NCBI GenBank assembly: GCA_029834535.1
Contig: JAQMWT010000268.1
Span: 1-64,000 of the forward strand
From: Chrysophaeum taylorii
Lineage: Eukaryota > Sar > Pelagophyceae > Pelagomonadales > Pelagomonadaceae
Reading direction: 5' to 3'
DNA length: 64,000 nt
In this document: in pieces, positions 9,385 through 20,216 of the stretch
Numbering within the stretch: the stretch's first letter is position 1
How the letters are laid out: the number at the start of each line of letters is the position of its first letter
Translations under genes and position numbers: made by a program
The notes under the pieces: model-generated
The model's database searches: none
The model's input: the letters and a program-made list of their open reading frames with translations, nothing else
Told to the model about the DNA's origin: nothing

Positions 9385-10660
9385 TTATAAGCGTCGCTCG
9401 GCCAGGGGCTCAGTAGGATCAAAAACACGAGGATCATCGCGCGGTCCCAAATCGGTAAAGTAGTGAAGCGCAACTGTGTCATTGTCGTGATCATATTCTT
9501 CATAGACTTCGGCAACGTAGATACGCTTCTTCCACGCATTGGATCGTCCTTTAACCATGAAAATCACGAACTTATCATGTTTGAAACGGTCGCGGTCTGA
9601 AGGTAAATGCAGAGGGGATGAAGAAGTGTCGATGGTTGGCACTTTCAAAGGCACAATCTGTTGTACAGATACTACAACCGACTCAGCATCATTGTCGTTG
9701 ACGTCCTGAATTTCGTAAACGACGGGAGAGATCTTTCTGGCAACTATGTAAGGCCCGCGCCAAATGGGCCGTAGCTTGTGGCGCGTCTTAGGCACGAAAC
9801 GCAGAACATAATCACCTGGGGGAAACTGGATGTCAATTTGGTGGGCATCATAGTTGAGTTTTTGGCTCTTCTGTGCTTTGCGGTGAGCTCGTTTAACGAG
9901 TCGACTATAAAATTCAATCTTGTTCTTAAAGTCCATCAAAATCTGTTGACGTGATTGCGGTAGATCACGCTGTTCACCCAAAAGATTGTAATCGGGTGGT
10001 AACAGTGGTTGCTTGCCAGTACGCATCATGAAAGGTAAAATCTTCGTTCCCGGAATGTGCATCCTATTGTACATGAATGCCACATATGGGAGGAAATTCG
10101 ACCAATCTGGCTGACGCTGTTCATCGATCGCAGCTCTTAAGAAGGCTTTGATAAATCGGTTGACACGTTCAGTGTGGTTACTCTGAGGGTGATACGGAAG
10201 GGTAGTACGATTACGTACGTTGAATTGACGAACAAACGTGCGAAATAACCTGTTCGCGAACTCATTTCCATTATCCGTGACTATGCACCGTGGGAGACAT
10301 CCCTCAAGTAAAATCTTGTCCACAACCGCGTTCAAAATTGAATAATCATGCTTGGTGTTGATCAGAGCCAATTTCAAGAAATGCGACGCTGCATCGTGCA
10401 TCGCGAGTATGTACGTGTACAGGTCAGCACCTCGCAGAGGTCCAATCAGATCCATACCTAGGACATAGCAATTTCCGACGCGATTCGGTTGACAGAGCAA
10501 GCCATGACGCTTAGGCATGGTGGATCAAATCTTCTTGCAAATAATGCAGGCATTGACGAACTCATTAACTGACGATGAGACGTTTGGTCACCAATACCGT
10601 TCTAAGATTTGATTCGCTGTGGAGTCTCGTCCTACATGGCCTCCGAACAATCTTCGGTGA
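9385..10660 (-). other. Integrase of the Ty3/gypsy element
   Basis: An HHCC zinc-binding motif (H-x3-to-x6-H, then C-I-I-C, about 10,660-10,540) precedes the catalytic core: D-L-I-G-P, T-D-N-G-N-E-F and H-T-E-R-V-N-R, the DDE triad of retroviral integrases. A GPY/F module (W-R-G-P-Y-I-V-A) follows, then a tail with V-A-E-V-Y-E-E-Y and V-A-L-H-Y-F that could be a small beta-barrel (chromo-, tudor- or BAH-like) chromatin-targeting domain; that last idea is inference. Confidence 0.88.
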
Positions 10661-11099
10661 TGCATGGCGATTACACGCTTCCGCTAGACGGAGGGACCAC
10701 AATAAGACGTTGAGAATCCGAATCATCGACCTTATACAACACGTTGTTATCAACTTCATACGGTACGGATGACTGCTCGTCTTGATCTTTCTGCTCAGAA
10801 TCCCGAATTCGGCTGATTCGCTTGCATGTGTCATCTTCAGCTTGTTCTTTCGCTATCTCATCGAGAGTGATCTCATCCTCAGCTTGATCCGCGAAAGGGA
10901 GACGTTCGACGGAGTCAACTGGCTCAGACTCGTAAGAGAATTGAAGCGGATGTACGTTCTGTCGCGTACTACCTGCTGCCATTGCTGCGGTGGGTCCGCT
11001 GTCCGTCGGTATAGGCATCGTCACCGAAGAGAAGGTGAAACAAGCTGTGCCAGGTACATCGGTGGGGATTTCTTGGAAAATCAAAAAAGCTTCATTGAT

Positions 11100-12420
11100 C
11101 GGTTCCTCGTCTTCGTCTTTCTCGATCAACTTGTCGATAGGTTTGCGCGACAGACAATCCGGGATGCGCATGCCAGGGGAAATTCCAGGCTTGTATCCGA
11201 GCTCCCGGTCGAACGCAGCGCGCCGCATAGCCCATCGTGCTAACTGTCCAGACGTATGATTCGAATCCCGAAGAAACGTTAAATTACGATGATCCATCTC
11301 TAATTTCGTCTGATGACCTTCGATATAAAATCTGAAATTTTCAAGAGCGGAGAGTACTGCGAGGAGTTCCAAGCGCCGGGGATCATACTTCCTCATCGAC
11401 TTAGGCACGGCTTGACTCCAGTGCCCAATAGCTCTCTCTTCTATTCTTTCTCTTCCATCGTCGTCGTCAACGACTGGTACCTTTTGAAATAGGTAAGCAC
11501 CCAACCCATGCGCGGAAGCATCAGTTCGAATGTAGAAAGGTAACGAGTAGTCAGGATGGTAGACACCCTTCGAAGTGACAACAGCCTCTATGATGGCATC
11601 CCAAGCTTCCTGACACTCTTTCGTCCACTCGAATTTTACGTCCGGAAACGTCAGTTGTCTTAATGGCTCTGCAACTTTCGCAAAAATCCTTACATAACGC
11701 CGGCAAAAACTCCCCATTCCAAGGAAAGACCGCACTTGCTTCTTAGGGTCAGCATCCGACAAAGTGCCAGGAATTGGCATGTGTCTGATGGCTTCTAAAG
11801 ACCTCGGTGATGGAAGAAGTCCGTTCGTGGTGGATAAATGACCCCAAAACTCAATGACTTCTTGCACAAAATGGATCTTCTTGATCTTGGCGCAGTACCC
11901 TTTCAAGGCGAGATGGGGAATAACTTGCACAAGGCACTGCAAGTGATTCTTTGTATCCGCGTGACCGGCGAGAATATCGTTGATATATGCCACGAGATCA
12001 CGATGTAACCATTTCGACAAGTCAGTGTTCAGCTGCTTACATAACAAACTTCCGGCTGGTTTGACTCCCAAAGGTAGACGCATGTAGCTGTACGCTCCCA
12101 GAGGACTAGTGAAGGTTACCACATCTTGTGCATCTAGCGACAATCGTAAATTGTGATAGCCCCAACGAATATCCAAACTGGAACGACAGAACTTCGTCGA
12201 TGAGAAACATCAACGCGTCAGCCATGCTCACACTCGGCCAGCTATCATCTTTGAGCAATGCATTGAGGCGTCGTAGGTCGACAGCTGCCCTGTAAGTATT
12301 GGAAGTGCCAGTCTCAGCGCCTTTCTTAGGCAACATCAAAATAGGGAAACCCCACGGAGAATTCGCGGGACGAATAACTCCGTCTCCGGTCCATTCTTCA
12401 ATCTGCATCCGCAAACATTA
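11100..12420 (-). other. Reverse transcriptase and RNase H domains of the Ty3/gypsy element
   Basis: Fingers and palm motifs are readable in order: G-V-I-R-P-A-N-S-P-W-G-F-P and the R-A-A-V-D-L-R-R-L-N strand, then F-T-S-P-L-G-A-Y-S-Y-M-R-L-P-L-G, the catalytic loop near 11,985, and the thumb. RNase H follows, with F-Y-I-R-T-D-A-S-A-H-G-L-G-A-Y and a D-H-R-N-L-T-F-L motif. This is the standard Ty3/gypsy arrangement, used to copy the element RNA into DNA. Confidence 0.9.
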
Positions 12421-13129
12421 AATCTTTTCTTTCGACAACCAATATGGCGAGAGTTTGACGGGAGTCGGGTTCTCTTCTTTGAACCGGAGCGTCACTTCAG
12501 GTGAATCAACAGGTCTCATCACATCATCGAAAAATGCCCACGAATACGAGATTAGATGCTTCATCATCAGCTTCTCGTCATCATCTAAAGCAGGATGCTC
12601 TGTAATACCCAATTCAGTCATCACCTCTTCGACCTGCGCGACGGTCGGAGGGATGACCTGCATGCTCTCCTGATCCGCTAAATGAGGAGGCATCACCGGT
12701 AAAGGTTGACCATGTTCGTCGTGAGGCGCGTCCGCCCACGGAACGTCGTACTTATTAAAATACGCAGGTCGCTCCTTCGCGGTGCCTTCTTCTCCAGCAG
12801 TTGCGGAGGGCTGGTTGTCGGCTTGGTTGCTCTGCATAACAGCAGTGGCGACGGTGCCCCCTGCAAAAGAGGGAGCCGTCCCAGGCGATGTAACCGAAGG
12901 TGGTGGCGGGGTGGTGGGGGCAGCAGCTGATGGTGTAGGACTCGCAGGAGAATAGAGTTCATCGGGCGGAATCCATGACTCACTTCGAGTGGCAGGGTCG
13001 AGCGTTGGAATGCGCGACTCTACAGCAAAAGGTGAAAACCGGAGAATATGGTGATCAGGTTGGGCTAGCGTAGTCGTCGCAATATTCCGCAACTTCCCCA
13101 AATTTCGAAGTGAAGGGTCAAACGAATTG

Positions 13130-13960
13130 TGCACTGCTAGCGCGATCCGCGTCATAGTCGCGGGTGGCACTATACTGCCAAGCATCTTCATAGCTGCTGA
13201 CTCTGAAACTGTCTCACCCCATTGCCACGTAGCAGGAACGGTCATAATTTCCTGATGCATCTGCAACGTGAGCGGACGGGTGTTCGAGAAATGAGGTCCT
13301 AGGTGGAGCTTATTACGCGTCACTGTGAAGGCAGGGCCGATAGCCGGGCGCGTAGATGAGAAACTGTTCACTATAATGAGCGGGTGACCACCTGTAAATC
13401 CCAACGCTGGCCCAAAACGGTCCCTTAAATTCGGTGGTACACGCGATAATAACGGCAGGTTCAAGCGAACATTGCACGCAAGTAGGCGTGTGCGCGAGCA
13501 CAGCAACTCTGGTGTAATACTATAAAAATCGACAATGCGCGGCACATAAAATTGGTGATGCACAAATGGGATCACTGATGGTTCCTGCTCGAGCGTCCAT
13601 CGTCCAATTACACAAGGTGCGTTGCGGAAATGACGCAGGACCCAAGAAGTAATAGTAGCGCCCTTGCGTGCGTCCCTGTAGTGCAAATTGGCAGTCGACC
13701 CATAGATACACGGTGGACTTGCGTGAAAATAAGAGTGCTTCCAAAAATCTGAATGTAAATACGACAACACCTAGTCGTATGTACGACGATGAGATTTCCC
13801 CAACTCGTTCAAAACATAGGGAATCTTCGGAAAATTGAGCTCAAAGGTGGCTCGGGCTTGAGGACAAGCATCCGAAGCCAAGACAATGCGAAATGAACTG
13901 CCATATAGCTCATTGCATCGCCGGATACCCAACGTTGATCCTCCAGCGCCAGCAAAGTAG
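13130..13960 (-). other. Cytosine-5 DNA methyltransferase domain inside the retroelement
   Basis: The core motifs of a C5 DNA methyltransferase appear in the canonical order. Motif I is FAGAGGSTLGI (about 13,956), the AdoMet-binding loop. A motif II-like acidic residue and A-T-F-E-L-N-F-P follow. Motif IV is H-A-S-P-P-C (about 13,710), holding the catalytic cysteine. A motif VI-like L-E-Q-E-P and a motif VIII-like S-R-T-R-L-L (about 13,490) come next, then motif IX-like R-P-A-I-G-P-A-F-T-V and motif X-like G-S-I-V-P-P (about 13,165). The domain is about 275 residues, roughly the size of a bare catalytic core, with no sign of BAH, PHD or CXXC modules. It lies on the same strand as the pol domains, between protease and RT, so it is part of the element and not a host gene. 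The long acidic stretch before it may be a linker. Confidence 0.82.
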
Positions 13961-14749
13961 ACGACGACAAAGGTGTAGGTGATGGGTATCCAAACCAAGG
14001 AGGCGTGCTTAGATAGCAGCTCCTTAGCGGTCGCCTCCATCTCCATTTCTGGTGTTTTTTTCACTTCTTCATCTGGAGGTGGCTCAGGAGGAGGTCTGTC
14101 ACTTAAGACATCCTCCTCGACTTCATTCTCGTCAACAGCAGCCATGAGAGTCGCATGACAAACGTCCTCAATGGCTTCTAGCTGCATGTTGACATATCCT
14201 TCATGCGGCACGATCTCGCCTTCGACCACCGGGACTTCGGGGTCGATACCAATGGGTTCTTCACCAATGTGCTCCACGGCCACATGAACTTCGTTGGGCT
14301 CGTCGGAGCAATACGATGAATAAGAGCCAGGTACGAGGCGGAGATATGGGAGGAGTGACCGATGAGGTCGGAATACTTGGCCCTTTTCCAGCGGCATATC
14401 GCACTCCATCTCCAAGAAGTACGGTTGGCTCGGAAGAAGAAATCGAGTACTCGTCACGTACGCGAAATGAGGGATGGTAACTTCCTCGTCCGCGGGGCAT
14501 TTAAGTTGGTCTTCCGCTTTTTCAGCAGCCTGATCACCGCGATGAGCATGATGGTGGTTCGCTCTGGCACCAATAGAGCGCAGCAGGCAGTCATAACTCC
14601 ACGGTTCACCAACTGGCGTCCAAGCTTGGTTATTCCCGTCTTGTATAGCGATCATAGCTGTCGGGAACATCTGCACTACCTGCGGAGTCGCATCGAATGC
14701 ATCATTGTAAAGGACAACTCCATGCTGGTCTTGTGGCGAGGCGGAAGTC

Positions 14750-15180
14750 CGATTCTTGAGAACTCCGATGGTCACTTCAGAACGCCGGAAAATAGCTCTC
14801 TCTGTTGCATAATCCAAAATCGCACCCAAGAGTCGTAATTCTCGTGCTCCCAATAGTAACTGCCCATTAGTTTGACCAACAAAGAACATGAGCAGTATGG
14901 ATGTCGTTGGCACCAAGGAGATCCGGAGAATGACCCATTCTCGGATAGCAGCTCCCGAACCTCCTGACCCATTCAGAGTACGAATCGTAGGGAGTGGCTG
15001 ACGATAGATGATTTTGCCGTCACGATCAAGTTTGCGATACAAGCGGTGATCGATGTAGGGGGAATCAGCCATGCCATCCAAACCGGCAGCGATGATGGAA
15101 TATTTCGAACCATATAGCGAAGAGACAGCCACAGGCACATACGTCAAAGAGGCGGATCTCGTGCCATCGTACCTCACGGC
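14750..15180 (-). other. Retropepsin-like aspartic protease domain of the Ty3/gypsy element
   Basis: The segment directly after gag has the layout of a retroviral aspartic protease: a strand ending in a short Asp-containing loop followed by Y-I-D (about 15,080), a middle beta-rich part, and a closing motif of the type L-L-G-A-R-E-L-R-L-L-G-A-I-L-D. In Ty3/gypsy elements this protease cleaves the polyprotein. The call is by position and pattern, and the sequence is divergent. Confidence 0.55.
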
Positions 15181-15219
15181 TTTATTTTCACGATGGTCGG
15201 GATCCTGAGTGGTATTCAA

Positions 15220-17690
15220 CGCAGTAGGCAGAAACTCTCGAAATCCGAAGAGATGGAAGGGTGAGCGGCGTAACGCTCGGCGCAGTCGTCCCTCGGTGGC
15301 ACTATATCCATAGCAACCAAGGTATCTCGTCCCACACGAACGATCGTATATCCCAATCCATCACGATTATCTTCGTCTTCCGAGGGAACTCTGGGTGCAA
15401 CTCCGGTCACTTCGGTACTTTGCCCCTGCTCCTCCACCCACGCATCTTCAGTGATGACCAAAAAGGAAGGAGGTTCCATGGGCTCACCAGGGGAATAGCC
15501 TTCTGCAGAGAAGCTATCATCATCGCCTCCAACATCGTCATCGTCACCGTCATACACGTTGCCCTCCATGAGCTCAGAATACTGCACAGTGCAGTAGTCC
15601 GCTCGCTTAGCGTCATCCTGATCTTCGCCAAGCACTTCAAGCCACTGAGCGGCGACACCATCATTGCGCTGGCTAGGGTTTGCTCTCTGCGACTGTTGCC
15701 CTCTCACCGTTGGAGCCGTCTGCTGTGCTTGACGAATCAAGTTCATCGTGTTGAGAGCCGTAGTCAGATCCTCCAGGCGCACCGAGGTCTGAGCGGTCCG
15801 CTGCACTGCGGGCTGCCTTCGGACCACCTGCTGTTGAGTGCCTGCAACCAACCGCTGTTGAGTGCCTGCAACCAACTGCTGTTGACCTGCACCTGGAACC
15901 TGTGCTGCTGTGTAGACCACCTGCGGCTGTTGCACAACGCGCGGCGCTAGCTGAGTCACTGAAGCCTGTCCTGCTGCAGCTAAAAGCGCCCGTCGGTATT
16001 GCTCCTGTCCCTCTGGCGTCGCTGGAAAACCCGCATTCGTCAACGTCTGAGCAGCACGTCTCTTCCTCGAGGGATTGTCCGGCACAGGACACACACCGTT
16101 GTCGTGGCCAAAACTACCATGCCGGCCGCAACTAAGGCACGTCGTAATTGCTTGGCGCGTATTGGTATCTATCCCTTGTGGTAGCCAGGTTCCAAATCCC
16201 GAGTCAGTAACATAACCAACCCGTTGTACTGGCTGCAACTGCTGCATCTGCTGCTGCTGCTCTCTCCTCATCCGTGGTGCGCGCTCCTTTCCCTTCTCCT
16301 TCTTAATCGCCTCTTCGATGTTGGCAGTAGGGTTGGCTTCCAAAATCTTGGAGATCTGGATGGTCAATTGAATGACATCATTGAGCGTTAGAGTAGATGC
16401 TTTCATATGAGGTGAGGCCTGAGCAAGTTCGACACTCGTCCGCAAGCGCTCAGAATTGAGCCCAGCAATGAAGTGCGAACGGAACGCGGCAGGATCAGTA
16501 TCGCGACCTGACATTGCTCGCCACTGGCCGAATTTCTGCACCCACCGCGCAATATACTTGCTCAATGACAAATTCCCTTGCCGTAAATTGAACCATTCAC
16601 GTTCAAGCTCCTCAACCGTAGCCCGAGGTGGGCAAGGAAGCTTCGTCTTCTCTTGCATAGCATCCAGACAGTCCTCATCATGCTGGCGCAACTCTTTTAA
16701 TGTGATGGTTCCTTCCTTGTATTGTTTCCACATCTGCGGCCGTTCGGCTTCCCATTTGCGATAAGCTTCCATAGGGGCAAGTTGATACTCGCCTCCGATC
16801 ACGTTCATCGCTATTGAGGGTTTCTCAATTCTGCCTTCCATCATACGCCGCAATTGCATCCACCATGCGTCCACCTCATCCCGGTCCTTAGTAATTTGCG
16901 CATTGAAGAGGCGAAAACGTGATAAGAGTCATACCAGCAGCTCCTTTCTTGATATGAAGTATCTCTTTTTCGATACGAAGACGTGCTGAACCGGGGTCAG
17001 TATGATGCTGCGGGGTAGGCTCCGGTCGACTTCGCGGTGGCTGATCATCGGTCAGTGCCGATACAGCGTCATCTTCTTCGGGCGTAACACGCGTAGCATC
17101 CGGAGAGACCGGCCGTGCCTCTCGAGCATGCGCCCGCGTGGATTCCTCCACCATTCGTCGAAGTCGATCGTTTTCGATCCGCTGCCGCTCCACTTCTGAG
17201 CGTTGTTGTTGCGCGTCGCGGCGAGTGCGCTCAATTTCAAGTAGGACTTGCTCGAGCTGCGACTGACACATCTCGAATCGCTCGTTGATGGCCCGCAGAA
17301 TCTCGGGGTCGGTGTTCACTCGAAAATCTGCCGCAGCTTTCGTGTTTGCGGATGGTGGCCTAGGAGGTGCACTCTCCACTGGTCCACGCATCGCCGTAGG
17401 AACTTCGGGGTCCGCTCGAGATGACTCCGTAGCATTCATCGCACGTTCGTAGGGTCGTGCGTACGGGAACGTCGGCTCATCCGGTCTTGAAGTTGCGTCT
17501 GGAACAACCGTAGCTCCCCCTTCGCCGGCGCGTGGATCCGGAAGGATGACCACGCTTGGGGGGCTGTCGAGGCTATCCGATGATCTTGTCTCTCTTCTGA
17601 TGCCGCTTTCCACAGCTTCCGGCCGTTGAAAGGGGGGTACTACTGAACGGTGTTCTTCCAATAGACGCACATGGAGTCCCTGCACCGAAT
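15220..17690 (-). other. gag region of the Ty3/gypsy element
   Basis: The upstream part encodes a Pro/Ser/Arg-rich stretch followed by a coiled coil (Glu/Arg/Gln heptads near 17,100-17,300). Downstream is a helical capsid-like segment with the retrotransposon-gag signature W-F-N-L-R-Q-G-N-L-S (about 16,580), then a Gln/Val-rich linker and a CCHC-like zinc knuckle near 16,100. Acidic residues dominate the end. This fits a Gag that assembles particles and binds the element RNA. Assignment rests on order and motif resemblance, not on a database match. Confidence 0.7.
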
Positions 17691-17938
17691 CGTTGCAGAC
17701 CCTCCTGTGCGTCCCGAAACCACTGCGGTCGTTCTGTCATTGGCCTTTCTGCTCACAACTCACTTGTTATATTCCTTTTCGTCAGACGACACTTGCCGGC
17801 AGCCGTCTGACTGCGCGCTGGTACCGGTGCGCTGGACTTACGGTAGGATTTGCCTTGCGCGTGAAGGCTGTGGACGGCCTTCCCGGTGCTGTCGCTCGCC
17901 GTCAGGGAGGTGGTCTGCCTCGCGCGAGCTAGGTTAGG

Positions 17939-18080
17939 GCGCACTTGATTTTTTTTTGCTTAGGTAGGTCTTACAATGCTTTGCCTCGTGGAGTCGTAGT
18001 GAGCACGAGCTGGTTAGGGCGTACTTGATTTTTTTTTGCCTAGGTAGGTCTTACAATGCTTTGCCTCGCGGAGTCGTAGA
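17939..18080 (-). repeat. 80-bp tandem duplication in the retroelement leader
   Basis: Two copies of a unit (CTTGATTTTTTTTTGC then TAGGTAGGTCTTACAATGC and CCTCG-GGAGTCGTAG) start about 80 bp apart in the untranslated leader between the primer-binding site and gag. No function is evident. Confidence 0.75.
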
Positions 18081-18245
18081 GACTCCGCTCCCCGTTCGAT
18101 CCGAGTCACGTAAAATAAACCCCGCGGCGGTACCCGTGATCCCCTGGATCTTCACCCACAAATGCGTCGGCTTCGCACTCACTCGACCGTTACGAACCGA
18201 CTCGCCACCGAAAAACAGGAGATCGATAGTCCAGGAGTTAGACTA

Positions 18246-18267
18246 TCGATTCCCGTTTCTGAGACCA
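18246..18267 (-). promoter_or_regulatory. Primer-binding site of the Ty3/gypsy element
   Basis: Starting one base inside the 5' LTR, the minus strand reads TGGTCTCAGAAACGGGAATC. Its complement ends ...TTTCTGAGACCA, with a T-loop-like TCGATTCCC before it, as expected of a tRNA 3' end with CCA. The complementarity looks longer than the usual 18 nt. The tRNA species was not identified. Confidence 0.65.
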
Positions 18268-18268
18268 C

Positions 18269-18412
18269 TGTAGTGGTTTTCTCAGACACCCGCCCCCCTT
18301 GGCCGGGCCAGAGACCTCAACAACCCTTTCCCCCAACCCGAACCGCGGGCGAAACCACCACAAGCCCGATCTCAGCGCAAACACAAGCGCAGGTGAGGAT
18401 GTCAAGATGACA
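18269..18412 (-). repeat. 5' LTR of the Ty3/gypsy element
   Basis: Matches 382-633 in the same orientation. It is followed on the minus strand, after one base, by a TGG-starting primer-binding site, which makes it the 5' LTR. Its outer flank (18413-18512) also resembles sequence next to the purine tract, so a remnant of a neighbouring copy seems to abut it. Confidence 0.7.
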
Positions 18413-18512
18413 CCCCCCCCCATAATTGCAAGGTCCGTACCAGGGCAACAATCAGGGTAAGTCAGGTGGAAGGCAGGCAAGTGGGGGGAATGCGCGTTAC
18501 TGCCGCACTTCA
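18413..18512 (-). repeat. Remnant of an adjacent element copy next to the 5' LTR
   Basis: This stretch (C8, CATAATTGC, then CAGGGCAACAATCAGGGTAAG) matches the interior of the element beside its purine tract (634-712), with a 13-bp difference. It lies outside the 5' LTR, where host sequence would be expected. Confidence 0.55.
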
Positions 18513-18616
18513 GGGAGCGCCAAGAACGCTTACAGAAACGCCAACGGCCCCTACGTCTCTCGGCCGCCGGGTCCCTGGCGGCGCTCGGGCGGTTAGGCTA
18601 ACGCCTTGCCGTCCCC

Positions 18617-18716
18617 CTTACACCACTCACCCCACTCTCATTTCAGCTCGACGATCTTCTCACCCGCCAATCTAAGCTGCTTTGATCAGCGCACATTCGC
18701 TAACCTTTGAGTTTAA
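18617..18716 (+). repeat. Dispersed repeat A, right-flank copy
   Basis: Same sequence as 193-310, in direct orientation, about 200 bp outside the 5' LTR and just upstream of the ORF starting at 18760. The CTCATTTCAG word looks like a splice acceptor, but no matching intron could be shown. Confidence 0.7.
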
Positions 18717-18759
18717 AACCTAACCCTAACTACCCTTTGACACTTCTGTTTCAGAATAA

Positions 18760-19321
18760 ATGAAAGTCGGGGCGACGATTGAGGCGCTCGAGTTGACCGT
18801 GGTCAACGAACAAGGCGACACGCGGGCAGTGGAGAAGGGGACCGAGCTGACGATTTTGGAAGTGAAGAAAGACAGGTACAAGTGCGCGTTGGGGTGGTTC
18901 GATCGGGGGGTTCGCGGTGGTGACGACTGCGCTGAAGGTCGTCCACCCAGACCACCCCGAGTTCGCGGTCGGAACAATCTTCGCACGGCGAACTGACACG
19001 GTCGCCGAGCTCAAGGCCATGGTCGAGGACACGACGGGACTGCGGTCCGATGGGATAGTCATCGTCATTAAGCACACGATACCCCCCGAGCTGCAAGTCG
19101 GGCACCTCGCGGGATACGTGAATTGGCTCCCCGCGTCCGACACAAACACGGTGGATACCCTCGGATTTAAGGAAGGGGACGTCCTCCCAATCACGTACTT
19201 TGGTGACCCAGACGCCGACCTCAAGCCCCACCTTCAATGGAAGGACCCCGCTGCCGAGGACGACGACGACGACCTCGCTCCTCTTCCCCAGGCAGCTCCT
19301 ATCATGGCGTCGTCCTCTTAA
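18760..19321 (+). pseudogene. Small acidic protein, possibly ubiquitin-like; frame interrupted
   Basis: An ATG at 18760 opens a frame of about 50 residues (K-V-G-A-T-I-E-A-L-E-L-T-V-V onward) which, near the G6 run at 18905-18910, gives way to a second frame that runs to 19321. The second part has T-V-A-E-L-K-A-M-V-E-D-T-T-G-L, as in the helix of ubiquitin-like folds, then beta-rich sequence and an Asp5 acidic tail. A one-base length change in the G run explains the break; it could be a real lesion or a sequencing error. It lies just outside the retroelement nest and has host-like composition. The ubiquitin-like idea is weak, and a novel small protein is equally possible. Confidence 0.45.
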
Positions 19322-19611
19322 GTAATTTATTTATAACTTAATCCTGTTGATGGAACGGGGGCTCCATTAACAGCCACGAATCGAATGGATGGAACGGAGT
19401 TCCATTAACAGCAGCCACGAATCGAATAATAATCCGAGCGGGCGTCCGTCTACAAAGATATGTGGTTAGGAGTTTAGAATTGCAAAGTCAGTATAAAGTA
19501 CGCAAAATCTTGGTATGTCAGATATGCTGCGAGCCGTTAAATGTTCACGTTTGAACAAATTCTCGGTATGTCAAATCTCTTGCAGATATCCCGCGAGCCT
19601 TTATTACATAC

Positions 19612-20081
19612 ATGGTCATGTTTGAGCAAGGTGCCCATTTCGTTGAAGGTTCAACTTCGTTGACGCCTTCAACGGTCCAAAAAATTCAAGAACAACTCAC
19701 GGACCAGCGACGACGTCTCCTCCAAAAAAAGCGACGCAATCGCGCGAGACACGCGCGCCAAACACCTCAGGAACTCTCGGACGAACGGCGGCGTCTCCTC
19801 GAAAAGAAAGACACGATCGCGAGAGACACGCGCGGCCTGCGCGGCACCGCCCGAGCGAAGCTGAGAACAAGGAAAAGGAGCGCGAGCGGGCGCGAGAGCG
19901 TCGGGCGGCAGACAAGCACGAGGATCCCGCGAAGAACGAGGTGCGGTGTCGTCGTGGTCGCGAGGCGCAACGGGCGGAGCTACACGAAGAGCTCGAGCAT
20001 CTTTTCGACTGCGATGCGAGTGCCGCTCTTCGAGAAGTCCGGCGTCTCCCGTACCTCGAGGCCGACCTCGAGAAGTCGTGA
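19612..20081 (+). pseudogene. Decayed Arg/Glu-rich coiled-coil gene
   Basis: From 19612 the frame encodes repeated charged helices (E-L-S-D-E-R-R-R-L-L-E-K-K-D and a preceding similar unit, a roughly 30-residue internal repeat). Around 19,850 the coding signal moves to another frame, which reads E-L-H-E-E-L-E-H-L-F-D and ends at a TGA at 20081. At least one frameshift is needed, so it is probably a dead or mis-sequenced gene. No family is recognised. The interval 19322-19611 upstream holds only short repeats of a TGGAACGG-AGTTCCATTAACAG type. Confidence 0.35.
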
Positions 20082-20216
20082 GAGAGAAGATCGTTTATGG
20101 ACATCGGCAGAACGAGATCGCGCACGTCGATGCGGCCACCTTCTACAACTCGTTTTACGGCATGTTCGACACCGGCATGTTCGACACTAAACGCCATCAA
20201 CAGACCTCGGCGTTAG

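Larger units (their letters stand above)
382..18412 (-). mobile_element. Ty3/gypsy LTR retroelement carrying a DNA methyltransferase
   Basis: Read on the minus strand, the order is LTR, primer-binding site, gag, retropepsin-like protease, cytosine-5 DNA methyltransferase, reverse transcriptase, RNase H, zinc-binding integrase with a GPY/F-like tail, purine tract, LTR. RT before integrase places it in Ty3/gypsy. The LTRs (382-633 and 18269-18412) begin TGT and end ACA. They differ at about six of roughly 143 aligned bases by my eye count, and one has about 108 extra bp, so the insertion is fairly recent but not fresh. A younger 8.4-kb element (791-9213) has landed in its 3' untranslated part. 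The element is broken, with about half a dozen breaks at most; all main domains remain recognisable. No clear target duplication was seen. Family call is firm; the outer ends are less so. Confidence 0.85.

Noticed and set aside
15261-15950. 229-codon plus-strand ORF within gag
   Set aside because: Antisense shadow of the well-supported minus-strand gag frame.
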